DNA of 64,000 bases from Salegentibacter sediminis (GCF_002078605.1 NZ_MSJR01000001.1:558001-622000); one strand, 5' to 3'. Shown: positions 19,643 through 30,926, counted from the first letter of the stretch. The notes: generated by a model not told the origin, from the sequence alone. Numbers and translations: made by a program.

Positions 19643-20275
19643 ATGATTACAGAAGAGACAAGAACGCTGGTTGATGAGGGGATTATGCTTCCGTTAATGG
19701 AAGAATTTTATACCATACAGGGAGAAGGCTTCCATAAAGGAACCGCCGCATATTTTATAAGAATAGGTGGCTGCGATGTTGGATGCCACTGGTGCGACGT
19801 AAAAGAGAGTTGGGATGCAGGCCTGCATCCGCCTACTCATATTGGAAAAATTATCGAAAATGCCACAGCCCATAGTGATACTGTTGTGGTGACAGGGGGT
19901 GAACCCCTTACCTGGGACATGACCCAGCTTACTCAGGGTTTAAAAAATAAAGGGAGTAAAATTCATATTGAAACTTCAGGCGCATATAAGTTAACCGGGC
20001 AGTGGGATTGGATCTGTCTTTCACCAAAAAAGAAAAAACTTCCAACCGAGGAGATTTATCCTTTGGCCAATGAACTTAAGATGATCATTTTTAATAAGCA
20101 CGATTTTAAGTTTGCTGAAGAACAGGCTGCGAAGGTTAGTGAAGATTGCATTCTCTATCTTCAGCCGGAATGGAGCAAAAGAGATAAAATGATGCCGTTA
20201 ATCGTGGATTATGTAATGAAGAATCCAAAGTGGAAAGTGTCCCTCCAAACTCATAAATATCTTAATATCCCATAA
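19643..20275 (+). CDS. queE: 7-carboxy-7-deazaguanine synthase
   Basis: A radical SAM enzyme converting 6-carboxytetrahydropterin to 7-carboxy-7-deazaguanine in queuosine precursor synthesis. The start at ATG 19643 is chosen because the longer TTG option overlaps the promoter element. The iron-sulfur motif CxxxCxxC is CDVGCHWC, preceded by YTIQGEGFHKGTAAYFIRIGG. VTGGEPLTW follows as the SAM-binding GGE motif. The 210-residue length is typical. No other queuosine gene is present in the window. It ends at a bidirectional terminator. Confidence 0.94.
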   Translation: MITEETRTLVDEGIMLPLMEEFYTIQGEGFHKGTAAYFIRIGGCDVGCHWCDVKESWDAGLHPPTHIGKIIENATAHSDTVVVTGGEPLTWDMTQLTQGLKNKGSKIHIETSGAYKLTGQWDWICLSPKKKKLPTEEIYPLANELKMIIFNKHDFKFAEEQAAKVSEDCILYLQPEWSKRDKMMPLIVDYVMKNPKWKVSLQTHKYLNIP

Positions 20276-20301
20276 AAAAACGCCCGGTAAGGGCGTTTTT
20301 T
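20275..20301. terminator. Bidirectional terminator between queE and DUF2911 gene
   Basis: Perfect 11-bp stem AAAAAACGCCC / GGGCGTTTTTT with a 5-nt loop, starting at the last base of the queE stop. It serves the convergent gene on the minus strand as well. Confidence 0.93.
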
Positions 20302-20320
20302 AATTCATCATTATTATAGC

Positions 20321-20890
20321 TTAGTTTATATTTTTAAAAGGTACTTTAACATATTTATCGTCCCAACCAATTAAAAGATTAGTGCCGCTGCCATCGCTGG
20401 CACGCTCAAATGTCATAGATAGGTTTTCTATATTCGTAGAAGACTCTCTTACCGGCACCGTAATTCTTACTTTATCCTCCTCGTCGGTATATTCGTAAGC
20501 GCCCCAGGTATGGGTTTTCTGATTTAAAATTATAGTCCAATTCTTTTCCTCGGGAATAGAATAGAGGGTATAGGTTCCAGCTTCTACTACAGCATCTCCC
20601 ACCTTCATGTCTTTATAAAGGGTGAGCTCGGTGGCTTCATTTGCTCCGGTTCTCCAAACTTGTCCGTAGGGCACTAATTTGCCAAAGACAACCCGATTGC
20701 GTTTCCTGGGCCTGCTGTAAAGTACCCGCGCGATAACATCGTTATTATTGTCCCGGTAGATGGTTAGGTCCATTGGGCTGGCGTCCATCTTCGGGAAATT
20801 GGGGGAGGTGGTATCCCTCTCTTGTGCTTTTAGCTGCGGAATTCCTAATAAACAAACAATTCCTAAAGCTGCAATAAAAATTTTTTTCAT
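20321..20890 (-). CDS. Secreted DUF2911 family protein
   Basis: The 189-residue protein has a signal peptide (about 1-22, ending LKAQ) and is probably periplasmic. The family pattern is visible: RVLYSRPRKRNRVVFGKLVPYG, VWRTGANEATELTLYKDM and the beta-rich GTYTLYSIPEEKNWTIILN. The biochemical role of DUF2911 is unknown. It is a single-gene unit, convergent with queE and divergent from asnB across a 265-base intergenic region. Confidence 0.87.
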   Translation of the reverse strand: MKKIFIAALGIVCLLGIPQLKAQERDTTSPNFPKMDASPMDLTIYRDNNNDVIARVLYSRPRKRNRVVFGKLVPYGQVWRTGANEATELTLYKDMKVGDAVVEAGTYTLYSIPEEKNWTIILNQKTHTWGAYEYTDEEDKVRITVPVRESSTNIENLSMTFERASDGSGTNLLIGWDDKYVKVPFKNIN

Positions 20891-21002
20891 AGTGTTGCTA
20901 ATTGATTTTTCCTTTAAATATAAGAGATATTGTGAAAATTACAGAAGGGATCTGTAAAAAACATCAATAATTAATAGGCAGAGACTCCTGTTCAGTTTAC
21001 AT

Positions 21003-21031
21003 AACTAAACTTTTTGAGATAAATTTTAGTT
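21003..21031. promoter_or_regulatory. Inverted repeat in the DUF2911-asnB intergenic region
   Basis: AACTAAA (21003-21009) and TTTAGTT (21025-21031) form a 7-bp inverted repeat around a 15-nt centre in an AT-rich region between two divergent genes. It could be an operator, but such repeats arise by chance in AT-rich DNA. The rest of 20891-21155 shows only AT-rich sequence and a weak -7 element (CATATTTG, 21124-21131) 24 bases before asnB. Confidence 0.25.
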
Positions 21032-21155
21032 GTAAAGCTTTTAAACTTATGCGAATAATATAGTTTTTGTTTTCATGTAATAGCAAAAAACGATTTTTTG
21101 TTTTTAAAATGAAACCCTCGGCGCATATTTGTATTGAAATATTAAAGCAATTATT

Positions 21156-22778
21156 ATGTGTGGAATTTTAGCAGTAATCGGAGAGCGATTAAGTAAAGAG
21201 AAAGTGAGTGGGATTTCCAAAAGAATGTCTCACCGCGGACCAGATGAAAGTGGACTGCAAATTACAGAGGAAGGCTACTTATTAAGTCATGAAAGACTTT
21301 CGATTGTGGATTTGCAAACCGGGCAACAGCCAATTCAGGGAACTAATAAAGCCTGGATGATCCACAATGGTGAAATTTATAACCATGCTGAACTGCGCGA
21401 AAATGAGCTAAAGGACCATCAATTCAGAACAACAGGTGATTCTGAAGTAATTGTGCATATGTATGAAGAATTCGGGTATGATTTTGTGGATAAACTCGAT
21501 GGTGTTTTTGCTTTCGTTGTTGTAGATGGTAAAGATTTTATCGCTGCCCGTGATCCCATTGGAGTTAAGCCCTTGTACTATGGAACCGATGAAGATGGAG
21601 CGATCTGGTTTTCCAGCGAAATGAAGGCACTTGCAGACCAATGTACGAGTTTCGCAGCTTTTCCTCCAGGACATTATTATACCCCGAAAACAGGTTTTGT
21701 AGAATATTATAAGCCCGATTGGTATGATTATACCAAAGCAGATAAAAAATTGGACCTTAAAAAGCTTAGAGAAAGCCTTATTGCGGCAACAAAAAAACGT
21801 CTTATGGCCGATGTGCCTCTTGGGGTGTTGTTGAGTGGAGGCCTGGATTCTTCGCTAACTTCTTCTATAGCGGCAAGATTGATGAAAGACAGTGGGCAGA
21901 AATTACATTCTTTCTCAATTGGTTTAGATGAAAGTGCCCCAGACTTGGTTGCTGCCAGGAAGGTAGCTGAATTTCTGGGAACTGAGCATCACGAAATCTA
22001 TTTCACTATAGAAGAGGGAATTGAAATTCTGAAAAAACTGGTATGGCATCTCGAGACCTATGATGTAACATCTATTAGGGCGAGTACCCCAATGTATTTT
22101 CTGTCTAAGGCCATAAAAGAGAAAGGGGTTAAAGTAGTACTGTCTGGGGAAGGAGCCGATGAGATCTTTGGAGGATATCTTTATTTTAAGAATGCGCCTT
22201 CTCCCGATGAATTCCAGAAGGAAACCATACGAAGGGTTCAAAGATTAGCTACTGCTGATTGTTTGAGGGCGGATAAATCAACAATGGCTCACGGCCTTGA
22301 GGCCAGGGTGCCATTTTTAGATAAAGCCTTTCTGAAAATTGCAATGGAAACCCAGGCAAAGTATAAAATGCCGGTCACCTATGATGGAGTAGAGAAGTAC
22401 ATCGTGAGAAAAGCTTTCGATACTCCTGAAGAGCCCTTCTTGCCAGAGGAAGTTCTTTGGAGGCAAAAAGAGCAGTTTAGTGATGGAGTTGGTTACAGTT
22501 GGATAGATGAGCTCATTGAATATGCTTCGGCTCGTGTAAGTGATAAGGAGATGGCTAAGGCGGCTGAAAAATATCCGCATAATACGCCGGCCACAAAAGA
22601 AGCTTATTTCTATCGTGAAATTTTTGCTTCTCATTATCCGCAGGAAAGTGCAGCGAAAACAGTTAAAAGATGGGTCCCAAAATGGCAGGAAGATCTTGAT
22701 CCCAGTGGTAGGGCTAACACCTCCCACGTGGCTTCTACCGCTAAAAAGGAACTGGAAGAGTTAGCTAAAGCTTCATAA
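21156..22778 (+). CDS. asnB: Asparagine synthetase B (glutamine-hydrolysing)
   Basis: Converts aspartate to asparagine using glutamine and ATP. Cys2, exposed after Met removal (MCGILAVIG), is the glutaminase nucleophile. The class II amidotransferase domain spans about residues 1-190, with HRGPDES and NGEIYNH. The synthetase domain has the PP-loop LLSGGLDSS near 225-235 and SGEGADEIFGGY. Length 540 is near that of E. coli AsnB. It is transcribed alone and followed by a terminator before gyrB. Confidence 0.96.
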   Translation: MCGILAVIGERLSKEKVSGISKRMSHRGPDESGLQITEEGYLLSHERLSIVDLQTGQQPIQGTNKAWMIHNGEIYNHAELRENELKDHQFRTTGDSEVIVHMYEEFGYDFVDKLDGVFAFVVVDGKDFIAARDPIGVKPLYYGTDEDGAIWFSSEMKALADQCTSFAAFPPGHYYTPKTGFVEYYKPDWYDYTKADKKLDLKKLRESLIAATKKRLMADVPLGVLLSGGLDSSLTSSIAARLMKDSGQKLHSFSIGLDESAPDLVAARKVAEFLGTEHHEIYFTIEEGIEILKKLVWHLETYDVTSIRASTPMYFLSKAIKEKGVKVVLSGEGADEIFGGYLYFKNAPSPDEFQKETIRRVQRLATADCLRADKSTMAHGLEARVPFLDKAFLKIAMETQAKYKMPVTYDGVEKYIVRKAFDTPEEPFLPEEVLWRQKEQFSDGVGYSWIDELIEYASARVSDKEMAKAAEKYPHNTPATKEAYFYREIFASHYPQESAAKTVKRWVPKWQEDLDPSGRANTSHVASTAKKELEELAKAS

Positions 22779-22797
22779 AATAAACATGTGGTTTGTT

Positions 22798-22845
22798 AAG
22801 CCCGTAGTTCAGGTTCAAGTTAACCTGTTCTTCGGGCTTTTTTTT
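22798..22845 (+). terminator. Intrinsic terminator after asnB
   Basis: Outer stem AAGCCCG / CGGGCTT encloses an inner AGGTT / AACCT stem and is followed by a run of eight T residues. Confidence 0.88.
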
Positions 22846-22911
22846 GCACAAATTGTTAATAACTTAAAGGCTTAAAATCAGGCTTTGACTAGCAAAAAAT
22901 AGGGGTTTTGT

Positions 22912-22919
22912 TATATTTG
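22912..22919 (+). promoter_or_regulatory. -7 promoter element of gyrB
   Basis: TATATTTG matches TAnnTTTG. It lies about 40 bases before the gyrB ATG. A TTTGAC at 22884-22889 is a possible -33 element, although the 24-nt spacing is longer than usual. Confidence 0.6.
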
Positions 22920-22946
22920 TTCGTTATATAAAACAGACGAATTTAA

Positions 22947-24896
<1,950 letters not shown>

Positions 24897-24915
24897 TCTA
24901 TAGAAGTTTAAAAGG

Positions 24916-24944
24916 AAAAACCTGTGCCCGGCACAGGTTTTTTT
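24916..24944 (+). terminator. Intrinsic terminator after gyrB
   Basis: Stem AAAACCTGTGC / GCACAGGTTTT with a 3-nt loop and seven T residues. Confidence 0.92.
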
Positions 24945-25044
24945 CTTTGAGAATCCTTTTTGATTCTTCATTTATTTCTCGTCCCCATAAATTTCGGGAA
25001 AAGTATTTTTCCTATTTTTACTCTATTAACTAAACCTCAATCCT

Positions 25045-26013
25045 GTGAAAATTATAACCAGAACAATTTGTACCCTACTTTTATTCATTTCGTCGAATCT
25101 TATAACAGCTCAAAATGATGTAGATGCCGTAGTAGGGGATTTACTTCATATAGCCGATGAATTTGCAAGTCCGGCAGCAGCCGGGGCAGCTTATCAGGCC
25201 AGTGCGGGATGGTTCACCTCTGCGCAAAGCCTTGCTCCCTGGAAGTTTGAAGTTTCTGTTCATGGGAATGGTCTTATTGTACCTTCAAGTAAAAAGAGCA
25301 GTACTATTTCTAATAATGAATTAAGTTTACTTAATATTAAAGGTGCGTCTAGCGCTAAAGTTCCAACTGCCTTTGGAGAGACTACCGATATCTATTACGA
25401 AGGAAGCGTAATGGGGAATTATTTTGAGTTTCAGGCCCTGGAAGGGGTTGATAAGGGGCTTATTCCACACCCCTTTGTCCAGGTGACCATGGGCTTGCCT
25501 TTTGAATCTGAATTCACCGTTCGAGCTCTGCCCGAAATGACTGTTGATGATGTGAATTTTAGTACTTACGGGGCAGGGATAAAACATAATTTTAGTCAGT
25601 ATTTTAGGTTTAATGAGCCTGAGGATCTCCAGGTTTCTGCTCTCATTACCTATAGTAAGTTTGAAGTGAAATATGCTTTCGATCCTGTTATTATTCCGCA
25701 GGTAGCCGTTCTTGATCTAATTGATGTTAACGGTGATCTCTGGCTTTTTGAGGCTTTGGCTTCAAAACGCTACGAAAATTTTGAAATCTTCGGGGCCCTT
25801 GGTGCAACAAATTCCAACTTCGCCTACGCTATGGATGGGAGTGGGCCATTTTTAGGAAATATTAATACAGCCCTTGAAACCCTGGGGGAGAATGAGCTTC
25901 AATTTAAAGGAGATATAGGTTTTAATTTATATTTCAATAAATTTAAAGTAAGTACCATGGTAACGGCAGGGAACTTTTTTAATATGAATCTGGGGCTGCA
26001 CTTTAGGATATAA
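25045..26013 (+). CDS. Secreted or outer-membrane DUF6588-like protein
   Basis: The 322-residue protein starts with GTG and has a signal peptide (1-22, ending ITAQ). The mature part begins with a helical segment (VVGDLLHIADEFASPAAAGAAYQAS) and continues with alternating beta strands and a terminal aromatic pattern (NLGLHFRI), as in small outer-membrane barrels. I recall this pattern from DUF6588, common in this phylum; its function is unknown. It is a single-gene unit between gyrB and mdh. Confidence 0.75.
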   Translation: MKIITRTICTLLLFISSNLITAQNDVDAVVGDLLHIADEFASPAAAGAAYQASAGWFTSAQSLAPWKFEVSVHGNGLIVPSSKKSSTISNNELSLLNIKGASSAKVPTAFGETTDIYYEGSVMGNYFEFQALEGVDKGLIPHPFVQVTMGLPFESEFTVRALPEMTVDDVNFSTYGAGIKHNFSQYFRFNEPEDLQVSALITYSKFEVKYAFDPVIIPQVAVLDLIDVNGDLWLFEALASKRYENFEIFGALGATNSNFAYAMDGSGPFLGNINTALETLGENELQFKGDIGFNLYFNKFKVSTMVTAGNFFNMNLGLHFRI

Positions 26014-26106
26014 AGCCTTGGTTTTAACCCCATTCTTATTAGTAAAGATTCACCTTATTTCGTATTTTCGTGGGAAACTAATATTAATCGATATATAATA
26101 TAAAAT

Positions 26107-27033
26107 ATGAAAGTTACAATAGTTGGAGCTGGTGCCGTAGGTGCCAGTTGTGCAGAATATGTTGCCATTAAGGATTTTGCTTCTGAAGTGGTTCTGCTGG
26201 ATATTAAAGAAGGCTATGCAGAGGGAAAAGCAATGGATCTTATGCAAACTGCAACCCTCAATGGTTTTGACACTAAAATTACCGGAACTACCGGTGATTA
26301 TGCCAAAACCGCTAACAGCGATGTTGCCGTTATCACCAGCGGTATTCCACGTAAACCCGGAATGACCAGAGAAGAATTGATAGGGATTAATGCAGGAATT
26401 GTAAAAGAGGTGGCTTCAAATCTTATTAAGCATTCCCCCGATGTTACTCTTATAGTGGTTAGTAATCCAATGGATACCATGACGTACCTGGTACATAAGA
26501 GCACAAACCTTCCAAAAAATAAGATTATTGGAATGGGAGGAGCTTTAGATAGCGCCCGTTTCAAATTCCGATTGAGCGAAGCTTTAGAATGCCCGCCATC
26601 TGATGTGGATGGAATGGTGATTGGAGGCCATAGTGACACCGGAATGGTACCGCTTACCCGACTGGCTACAAGGAATTCCGTTCCGGTAACCGCATTTTTG
26701 TCTGAAGATCGTTTGAATCAGGTTTCTGAAGATACTAAGGTTGGTGGAGCTACGCTAACCAAACTTCTGGGAACCTCTGCCTGGTATGCTCCGGGTGCTG
26801 CTGTATCTGCGCTTGTTCAGGCTATTGCCTGTGACCAGAAGAAAATGTTCCCTTGTTCGGCAATGCTGGAAGGAGAATATGGCCTAAACGACATTTGCAT
26901 AGGCGTGCCGGCTATTTTGGGAAAAGAAGGACTTGAAAAAATCGTGGAACTTGAACTTAGCGATGCTGAAAGCTCTAAAATGAAAGAAAGCGCAGAAGGT
27001 GTGAAAAAGACTAATGCGTTATTAGAGGTATAA
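26107..27033 (+). CDS. mdh: Malate dehydrogenase (LDH-like type)
   Basis: NAD-dependent interconversion of malate and oxaloacetate in the TCA cycle. The Rossmann motif GAGAVGASCAEY (7-18) is followed by Asp34 in LLDIKEG for NAD selectivity. The substrate and catalytic regions are SGIPRKPGMTREEL, VSNPMDTMTYL, LDSARFKFRLSE and the catalytic His in IGGHSDTGMVPLTR. Length 308 fits the LDH-like bacterial group. A near-consensus -7 element (TATTTTCG) lies about 40 bases upstream. It is followed by a terminator. Confidence 0.95.
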   Translation: MKVTIVGAGAVGASCAEYVAIKDFASEVVLLDIKEGYAEGKAMDLMQTATLNGFDTKITGTTGDYAKTANSDVAVITSGIPRKPGMTREELIGINAGIVKEVASNLIKHSPDVTLIVVSNPMDTMTYLVHKSTNLPKNKIIGMGGALDSARFKFRLSEALECPPSDVDGMVIGGHSDTGMVPLTRLATRNSVPVTAFLSEDRLNQVSEDTKVGGATLTKLLGTSAWYAPGAAVSALVQAIACDQKKMFPCSAMLEGEYGLNDICIGVPAILGKEGLEKIVELELSDAESSKMKESAEGVKKTNALLEV

Positions 27034-27059
27034 GTCCATAAAAGTTTAAATGTTTTCTT

Positions 27060-27090
27060 AAAAAAGGCCGCAGTTTCTGGGGCCTTTTTT
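27060..27090 (+). terminator. Intrinsic terminator after mdh
   Basis: Stem AAAAAAGGCC / GGCCTTTTTT with an 11-nt loop; it lies 26 bases after the mdh stop. Confidence 0.88.
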
Positions 27091-27124
27091 ATGTTCAAAA
27101 GTTAAATTATTCCAAAAAAAAATA

Positions 27125-27155
27125 TTGGGATTTGATTTTTGAAACCCTATATTTG
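27125..27155 (+). promoter_or_regulatory. secDF promoter
   Basis: TTG (27125-27127) and TATATTTG (27148-27155), separated by 20 nt, match the Bacteroidota -33/-7 consensus. The start codon is 43 bases downstream. Confidence 0.72.
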
Positions 27156-27198
27156 TCCGTTTTTAAAATCGACCTAATTAATTATAATTTAAGGAATA

Positions 27199-30198
27199 AT
27201 GCAGAACAAAGGACTGATTAAGGTTTTTGCAATTTTATTTGGACTGGTATGTATTTACCAGCTTTCATTTACATTTATCACAAATAAAGTTGAAAATGAA
27301 GCTGAAGAATTTGCCATTCAAAAAATTGGTGAAGATGTAGAAGATTATTCAGTTTTAAGAGATGCTGAAGAAAAACGTTATCTGGATTCTATTGGAGGAG
27401 ATGATATCGTTGCTGGCATAACTTATAATGACGCAAAGGATAAAGAGCTTAATAAAGGTTTAGACCTTAAAGGAGGGATAAACGTAATTCTTCAAATCTC
27501 GGTAAGAGACATACTTCACGGCCTTGCCAATAACACCAATGATCCTGCTTTTAACCGTGCTTTGAATGAAGCCGATGCAGCTCAAAAAGATAGTCAGGAA
27601 GATTATATTGATCTGTTCTTTGAGGCTTTCAATAATATTCCGGATGCCAGGCTGGCTTCTCCCGATGCTTTCTTTAATAAATCGCTTAGCGATGAGATTA
27701 ATGCTCAAATGTCTAATGACGAAGTAGAAGGTATTATAAGAAGAAAAGTAGATGAGTCTATTACTTCAGCTTTTGAAGTACTTCGTAAACGTATTGATAA
27801 ATTTGGGGTTACTCAGCCAAATATTCAGCGTTTAGGAAATTCAGGAAGAATTCTTGTAGAGCTTCCGGGAGCTAAAGATATCAGCAGGGTTCAGAACCTG
27901 CTTCAAAGTACTGCTCAATTAGAGTTTTGGCATGTATATAAAAGCAATGAATTCGGAAACTTTCTCGCACAGGCTAATAATCGACTGAAAGATTTAGTGA
28001 GCGATAAAAAGGAAGCTCAGCAGGAAACCGATTCTACCACTACAGAAGATAGTGATATTGATGAACTATTGGCTGAAGCCGAAGAAGATACATCTGATGT
28101 TGCTACTGGCAACAACCCATTATTCGATATAATTAAATCACCAGGTTCTCAGGGAGGACCGGTTTTAGCCTATTTCTCTGCCAGAGATACAGCTAAGGCA
28201 ATGGAATACCTTAATAAATCTCAGGTAAGATCTCTTCTGCCTGCAGAACAACGTTACACCAAATTTGTGTGGGGAATTCCAGAAGGAGATGCAGATCTTG
28301 TAGGTCTTTATGCCTTAAAAGGAAATAGAAGTATGACTCCGCCCTTAAGCGGAGATGTGATTACCGATGCCCAGCAAACATACGACCAATTAGGTAGAAT
28401 TGCAGTTTCCATGCAAATGGATGGTAGGGGAGCGAAAATTTGGGAAGAAATGACCGGTTTCGCCTCTAACAATCAAAGCCAGATTGCTATAGTTCTTGAT
28501 AATATTGTGTATTCTGCTCCTGGGGTTTCCAGTGGGCCTATCTCCGGAGGAAGAAGTGAGATTACAGGAGACTTTACTATTACTGAAGGACAGGATTTAG
28601 CCAACGTACTTAGAGCGGGTAAACTTCCTGCTTCAGCAGATATAATTCAGAGTGAGATTGTAGGGCCTAGTTTAGGTCAGGAGGCTATCGATAGTGGAAT
28701 TATGTCTTTTGCTATTGCGCTTGTCTTTGTACTTCTTTGGATGATTTTCTACTATGGGAAAGCCGGTGTTTATGCCGATATTGCCCTGGCCGTTAACATT
28801 CTTTTCATCTTCGGAATTTTAGCCGGACTTGGTGCTGTGCTTACGCTTCCGGGTATTGCCGGTATCGTTTTAACCATCGGTATTTCGGTAGATGCGAACG
28901 TACTTATATTTGAAAGGATTAGAGAAGAGCTTGCAAAGGGTAAAGTGCAGAAGGATGCTATTAAAGATGGTTTCAACAATGCGCTTTCTTCTATTTTAGA
29001 TGCTAACATTACTACCGGTCTTACAGGTTTTATTCTTTTGATTCTTGGAACCGGTCCTATTAAAGGATTCGCTACTACCTTATTAATTGGTATTGCTACT
29101 TCTTTATTTACTGCCATATTTATTACCCGATTATTTATTGATGGATACGCAAAAAGCGGAAAAGAACTTCCGTTCTCAACTGCTGCAACCAAGAATCTTT
29201 TCAGAAATGTAAAAATAGATTGGTTAGGGAAGAGAAAAATGGCCTATGTTATTTCAGGTATTTTGATTATTATAAGTTTAGGCTCATTGCTTGTGCAGGG
29301 ATTAAACCTTGGGGTTGATTTTGTTGGAGGTAGAACTTACACTGTTCGTTTTGACCAGGATGTTTCTCCTACCGATGTTCAGGATGATCTGGTGGCTGTT
29401 TTTGAAAGTGCAGAGGCTAAAACTTTTGGACCTAATAATCAGCTTAAAATCACAACCAATTATCGTGTTGAAGACGATGGAACGGAAGTAGATGAAGAAA
29501 TTGCCAGAACAATGTATGATGCACTACAGGAATATCTTCCAGCCGATCTTACTTACGAACAATTTGCTGCTGGTGGGACAGATCGTGAGCTTGGAATCAT
29601 GCAATCTATGAAGGTGGGTCCAACCATTGCCGATGATATTAAGAATGATTCCTTCTGGGCAATTTTAGGCTCCCTGGTGGTTATTTTCCTTTATATCTTA
29701 TTGAGGTTTAGAAAATGGCAATTCAGTATCGGCTCTGTTGCTGCTGTTGCCCATGATGTTATTATAGTATTGGGAGTTTTCTCACTGCTTTATAAGGTGA
29801 TGCCTTTTAGTATGGAGATTAACCAGGCTTTTATTGCAGCCATATTAACCGTAATAGGTTACTCCCTTAACGATACCGTGGTGGTGTTTGACAGGATTAG
29901 GGAATATGTAAATGAGCATACCTCCTGGAATCTTGACAGAACTATTAACAAGGCGCTGGATAGTACGATAAGCCGTACGTTGAACACCTCGCTAACTACC
30001 TTATTAGTATTGCTTGCTATCTTTATCTTTGGAGGAGAAAGCATTAGAGGCTTTATGTTTGCTTTGATTGTGGGTGTAATTGTAGGTACTTATTCCTCAC
30101 TCTTTATAGCAACGCCTGTTATGTTTGACAGCGTTACCGATAAGGCCAAAATCCAGAAGAAAAAGAAAGTTGAAGAAGAAACTGAAACTACCGTTTAA
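27199..30198 (+). CDS. secDF: Fused protein-export membrane protein SecDF
   Basis: Uses the proton gradient to help pull preproteins across the inner membrane with SecYEG. The 999-residue chain is a natural SecD-SecF fusion, usual in this phylum. The SecD half has one N-terminal membrane segment, the motif LDLKGGINVIL, a large periplasmic domain, and a five-helix bundle with GIVLTIGISVDANVLIFERIREEL. The SecF half repeats this with LGVDFVGGRTYTVRF and YSLNDTVVVFDRIREY. An acidic low-complexity insert (about 270-300, rich in Asp/Glu/Thr) lies in the first periplasmic domain. Confidence 0.96.
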   Translation: MQNKGLIKVFAILFGLVCIYQLSFTFITNKVENEAEEFAIQKIGEDVEDYSVLRDAEEKRYLDSIGGDDIVAGITYNDAKDKELNKGLDLKGGINVILQISVRDILHGLANNTNDPAFNRALNEADAAQKDSQEDYIDLFFEAFNNIPDARLASPDAFFNKSLSDEINAQMSNDEVEGIIRRKVDESITSAFEVLRKRIDKFGVTQPNIQRLGNSGRILVELPGAKDISRVQNLLQSTAQLEFWHVYKSNEFGNFLAQANNRLKDLVSDKKEAQQETDSTTTEDSDIDELLAEAEEDTSDVATGNNPLFDIIKSPGSQGGPVLAYFSARDTAKAMEYLNKSQVRSLLPAEQRYTKFVWGIPEGDADLVGLYALKGNRSMTPPLSGDVITDAQQTYDQLGRIAVSMQMDGRGAKIWEEMTGFASNNQSQIAIVLDNIVYSAPGVSSGPISGGRSEITGDFTITEGQDLANVLRAGKLPASADIIQSEIVGPSLGQEAIDSGIMSFAIALVFVLLWMIFYYGKAGVYADIALAVNILFIFGILAGLGAVLTLPGIAGIVLTIGISVDANVLIFERIREELAKGKVQKDAIKDGFNNALSSILDANITTGLTGFILLILGTGPIKGFATTLLIGIATSLFTAIFITRLFIDGYAKSGKELPFSTAATKNLFRNVKIDWLGKRKMAYVISGILIIISLGSLLVQGLNLGVDFVGGRTYTVRFDQDVSPTDVQDDLVAVFESAEAKTFGPNNQLKITTNYRVEDDGTEVDEEIARTMYDALQEYLPADLTYEQFAAGGTDRELGIMQSMKVGPTIADDIKNDSFWAILGSLVVIFLYILLRFRKWQFSIGSVAAVAHDVIIVLGVFSLLYKVMPFSMEINQAFIAAILTVIGYSLNDTVVVFDRIREYVNEHTSWNLDRTINKALDSTISRTLNTSLTTLLVLLAIFIFGGESIRGFMFALIVGVIVGTYSSLFIATPVMFDSVTDKAKIQKKKKVEEETETTV

Positions 30199-30217
30199 AT
30201 ATAATTTAATGCTAATG

Positions 30218-30251
30218 AAAAAGGCTTTCCAATTATGGGAAGCCTTTTTTT
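30218..30251 (+). terminator. Intrinsic terminator after secDF
   Basis: AAAAAGGCTTTCC pairs with GGGAAGCCTTTTT around a short loop (one G-T pair), followed by T residues. Confidence 0.88.
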
Positions 30252-30366
30252 ACTCTTCTGGTTTGGATCCATACCAGAACATTCTATTCAAGAATTAAGT
30301 ATATTTAGAATAGGGTTGATAAAGATGTTAGCTTTAAATATCCAATTTGAGGAAATAGGTGACCCA

Positions 30367-30400
30367 CAAAAAAAGCTTTCCTTTAGGAAGAAAGCTTTAG
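30367..30400 (-). terminator. Terminator of the cysS-yidD-lgt-DUF192 minus-strand genes
   Basis: Read on the minus strand, an AAAGCTTTC...GAAAGCTTT hairpin with a small bulge is followed by a run of T residues. It lies 26 bases after the DUF192 stop. Between this hairpin and the secDF terminator (30252-30366) I see nothing beyond a weak CTATTC/GAATAG repeat. Confidence 0.78.
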
Positions 30401-30425
30401 TCTTTATTAGTTAAAATATGTTTGT

Positions 30426-30926
30426 TTAATCTTCTGTTCTTTCGAAAAAGATCTTATCTCCAATTTCAATATTCCATTTCTCAATCAGGCCTGCATTTAT
30501 TTCAAGAATAAACTGTGTAGGTTCTCCAGAGGGCAATGAAGTCTCATCCATAGGTTCAGCGTTTTCATAGTAGCTTACCGCTGTACTGTCTGAAGAGTAA
30601 TAGATGATATCCAATGGGATGTAAGTGTTTTTCATATAAAAAGCACGTGGTGCTGCATCGTCATAGATAAAGAGCATTCCCTGCAGTTCTTCCATACTTT
30701 CCCTGTACATTAAACCGGTTGCATGTTCGTATTCACTATCGGCAATTTCAATATCTAATTGCTTTATGGTATCCCCTTCAGGTTTAATGAGGCTTAGTTC
30801 ACCTTCTTTGGTGAATTCAATACTTTCTTCAATTATTTCTTTTTCGGGTTCCCCATCCTCTTTACAGGAAGAAAAAAGAATCACCGAAGCCAGGCCCAGG
30901 CTTAAAAAAAGATTTTTGCGAATCAT
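30426..30926 (-). CDS. DUF192 family lipoprotein
   Basis: The 166-residue protein is started at the ATG at 30926, which overlaps the lgt stop as ATGA and gives a clean lipoprotein signal peptide (LASVILFSS|C). A start 69 bases upstream would put residues before the signal peptide and is rejected. The DUF192 fold is recognised from IEIADSEYEHATGLMYRE, MLFIYDDAAPRAFYMKNTYIPLDIIY and EINAGLIEKWNIEIGD. Molecular function is unknown in bacteria. Translational coupling to lgt, the enzyme that lipidates it, is notable. Confidence 0.9.
   Translation of the reverse strand: MIRKNLFLSLGLASVILFSSCKEDGEPEKEIIEESIEFTKEGELSLIKPEGDTIKQLDIEIADSEYEHATGLMYRESMEELQGMLFIYDDAAPRAFYMKNTYIPLDIIYYSSDSTAVSYYENAEPMDETSLPSGEPTQFILEINAGLIEKWNIEIGDKIFFERTED

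Noticed and set aside
22317-22727. A 136-codon open frame on the minus strand inside asnB
   Set aside because: The opposite strand encodes conserved AsnB synthetase sequence; the product has no recognisable feature.
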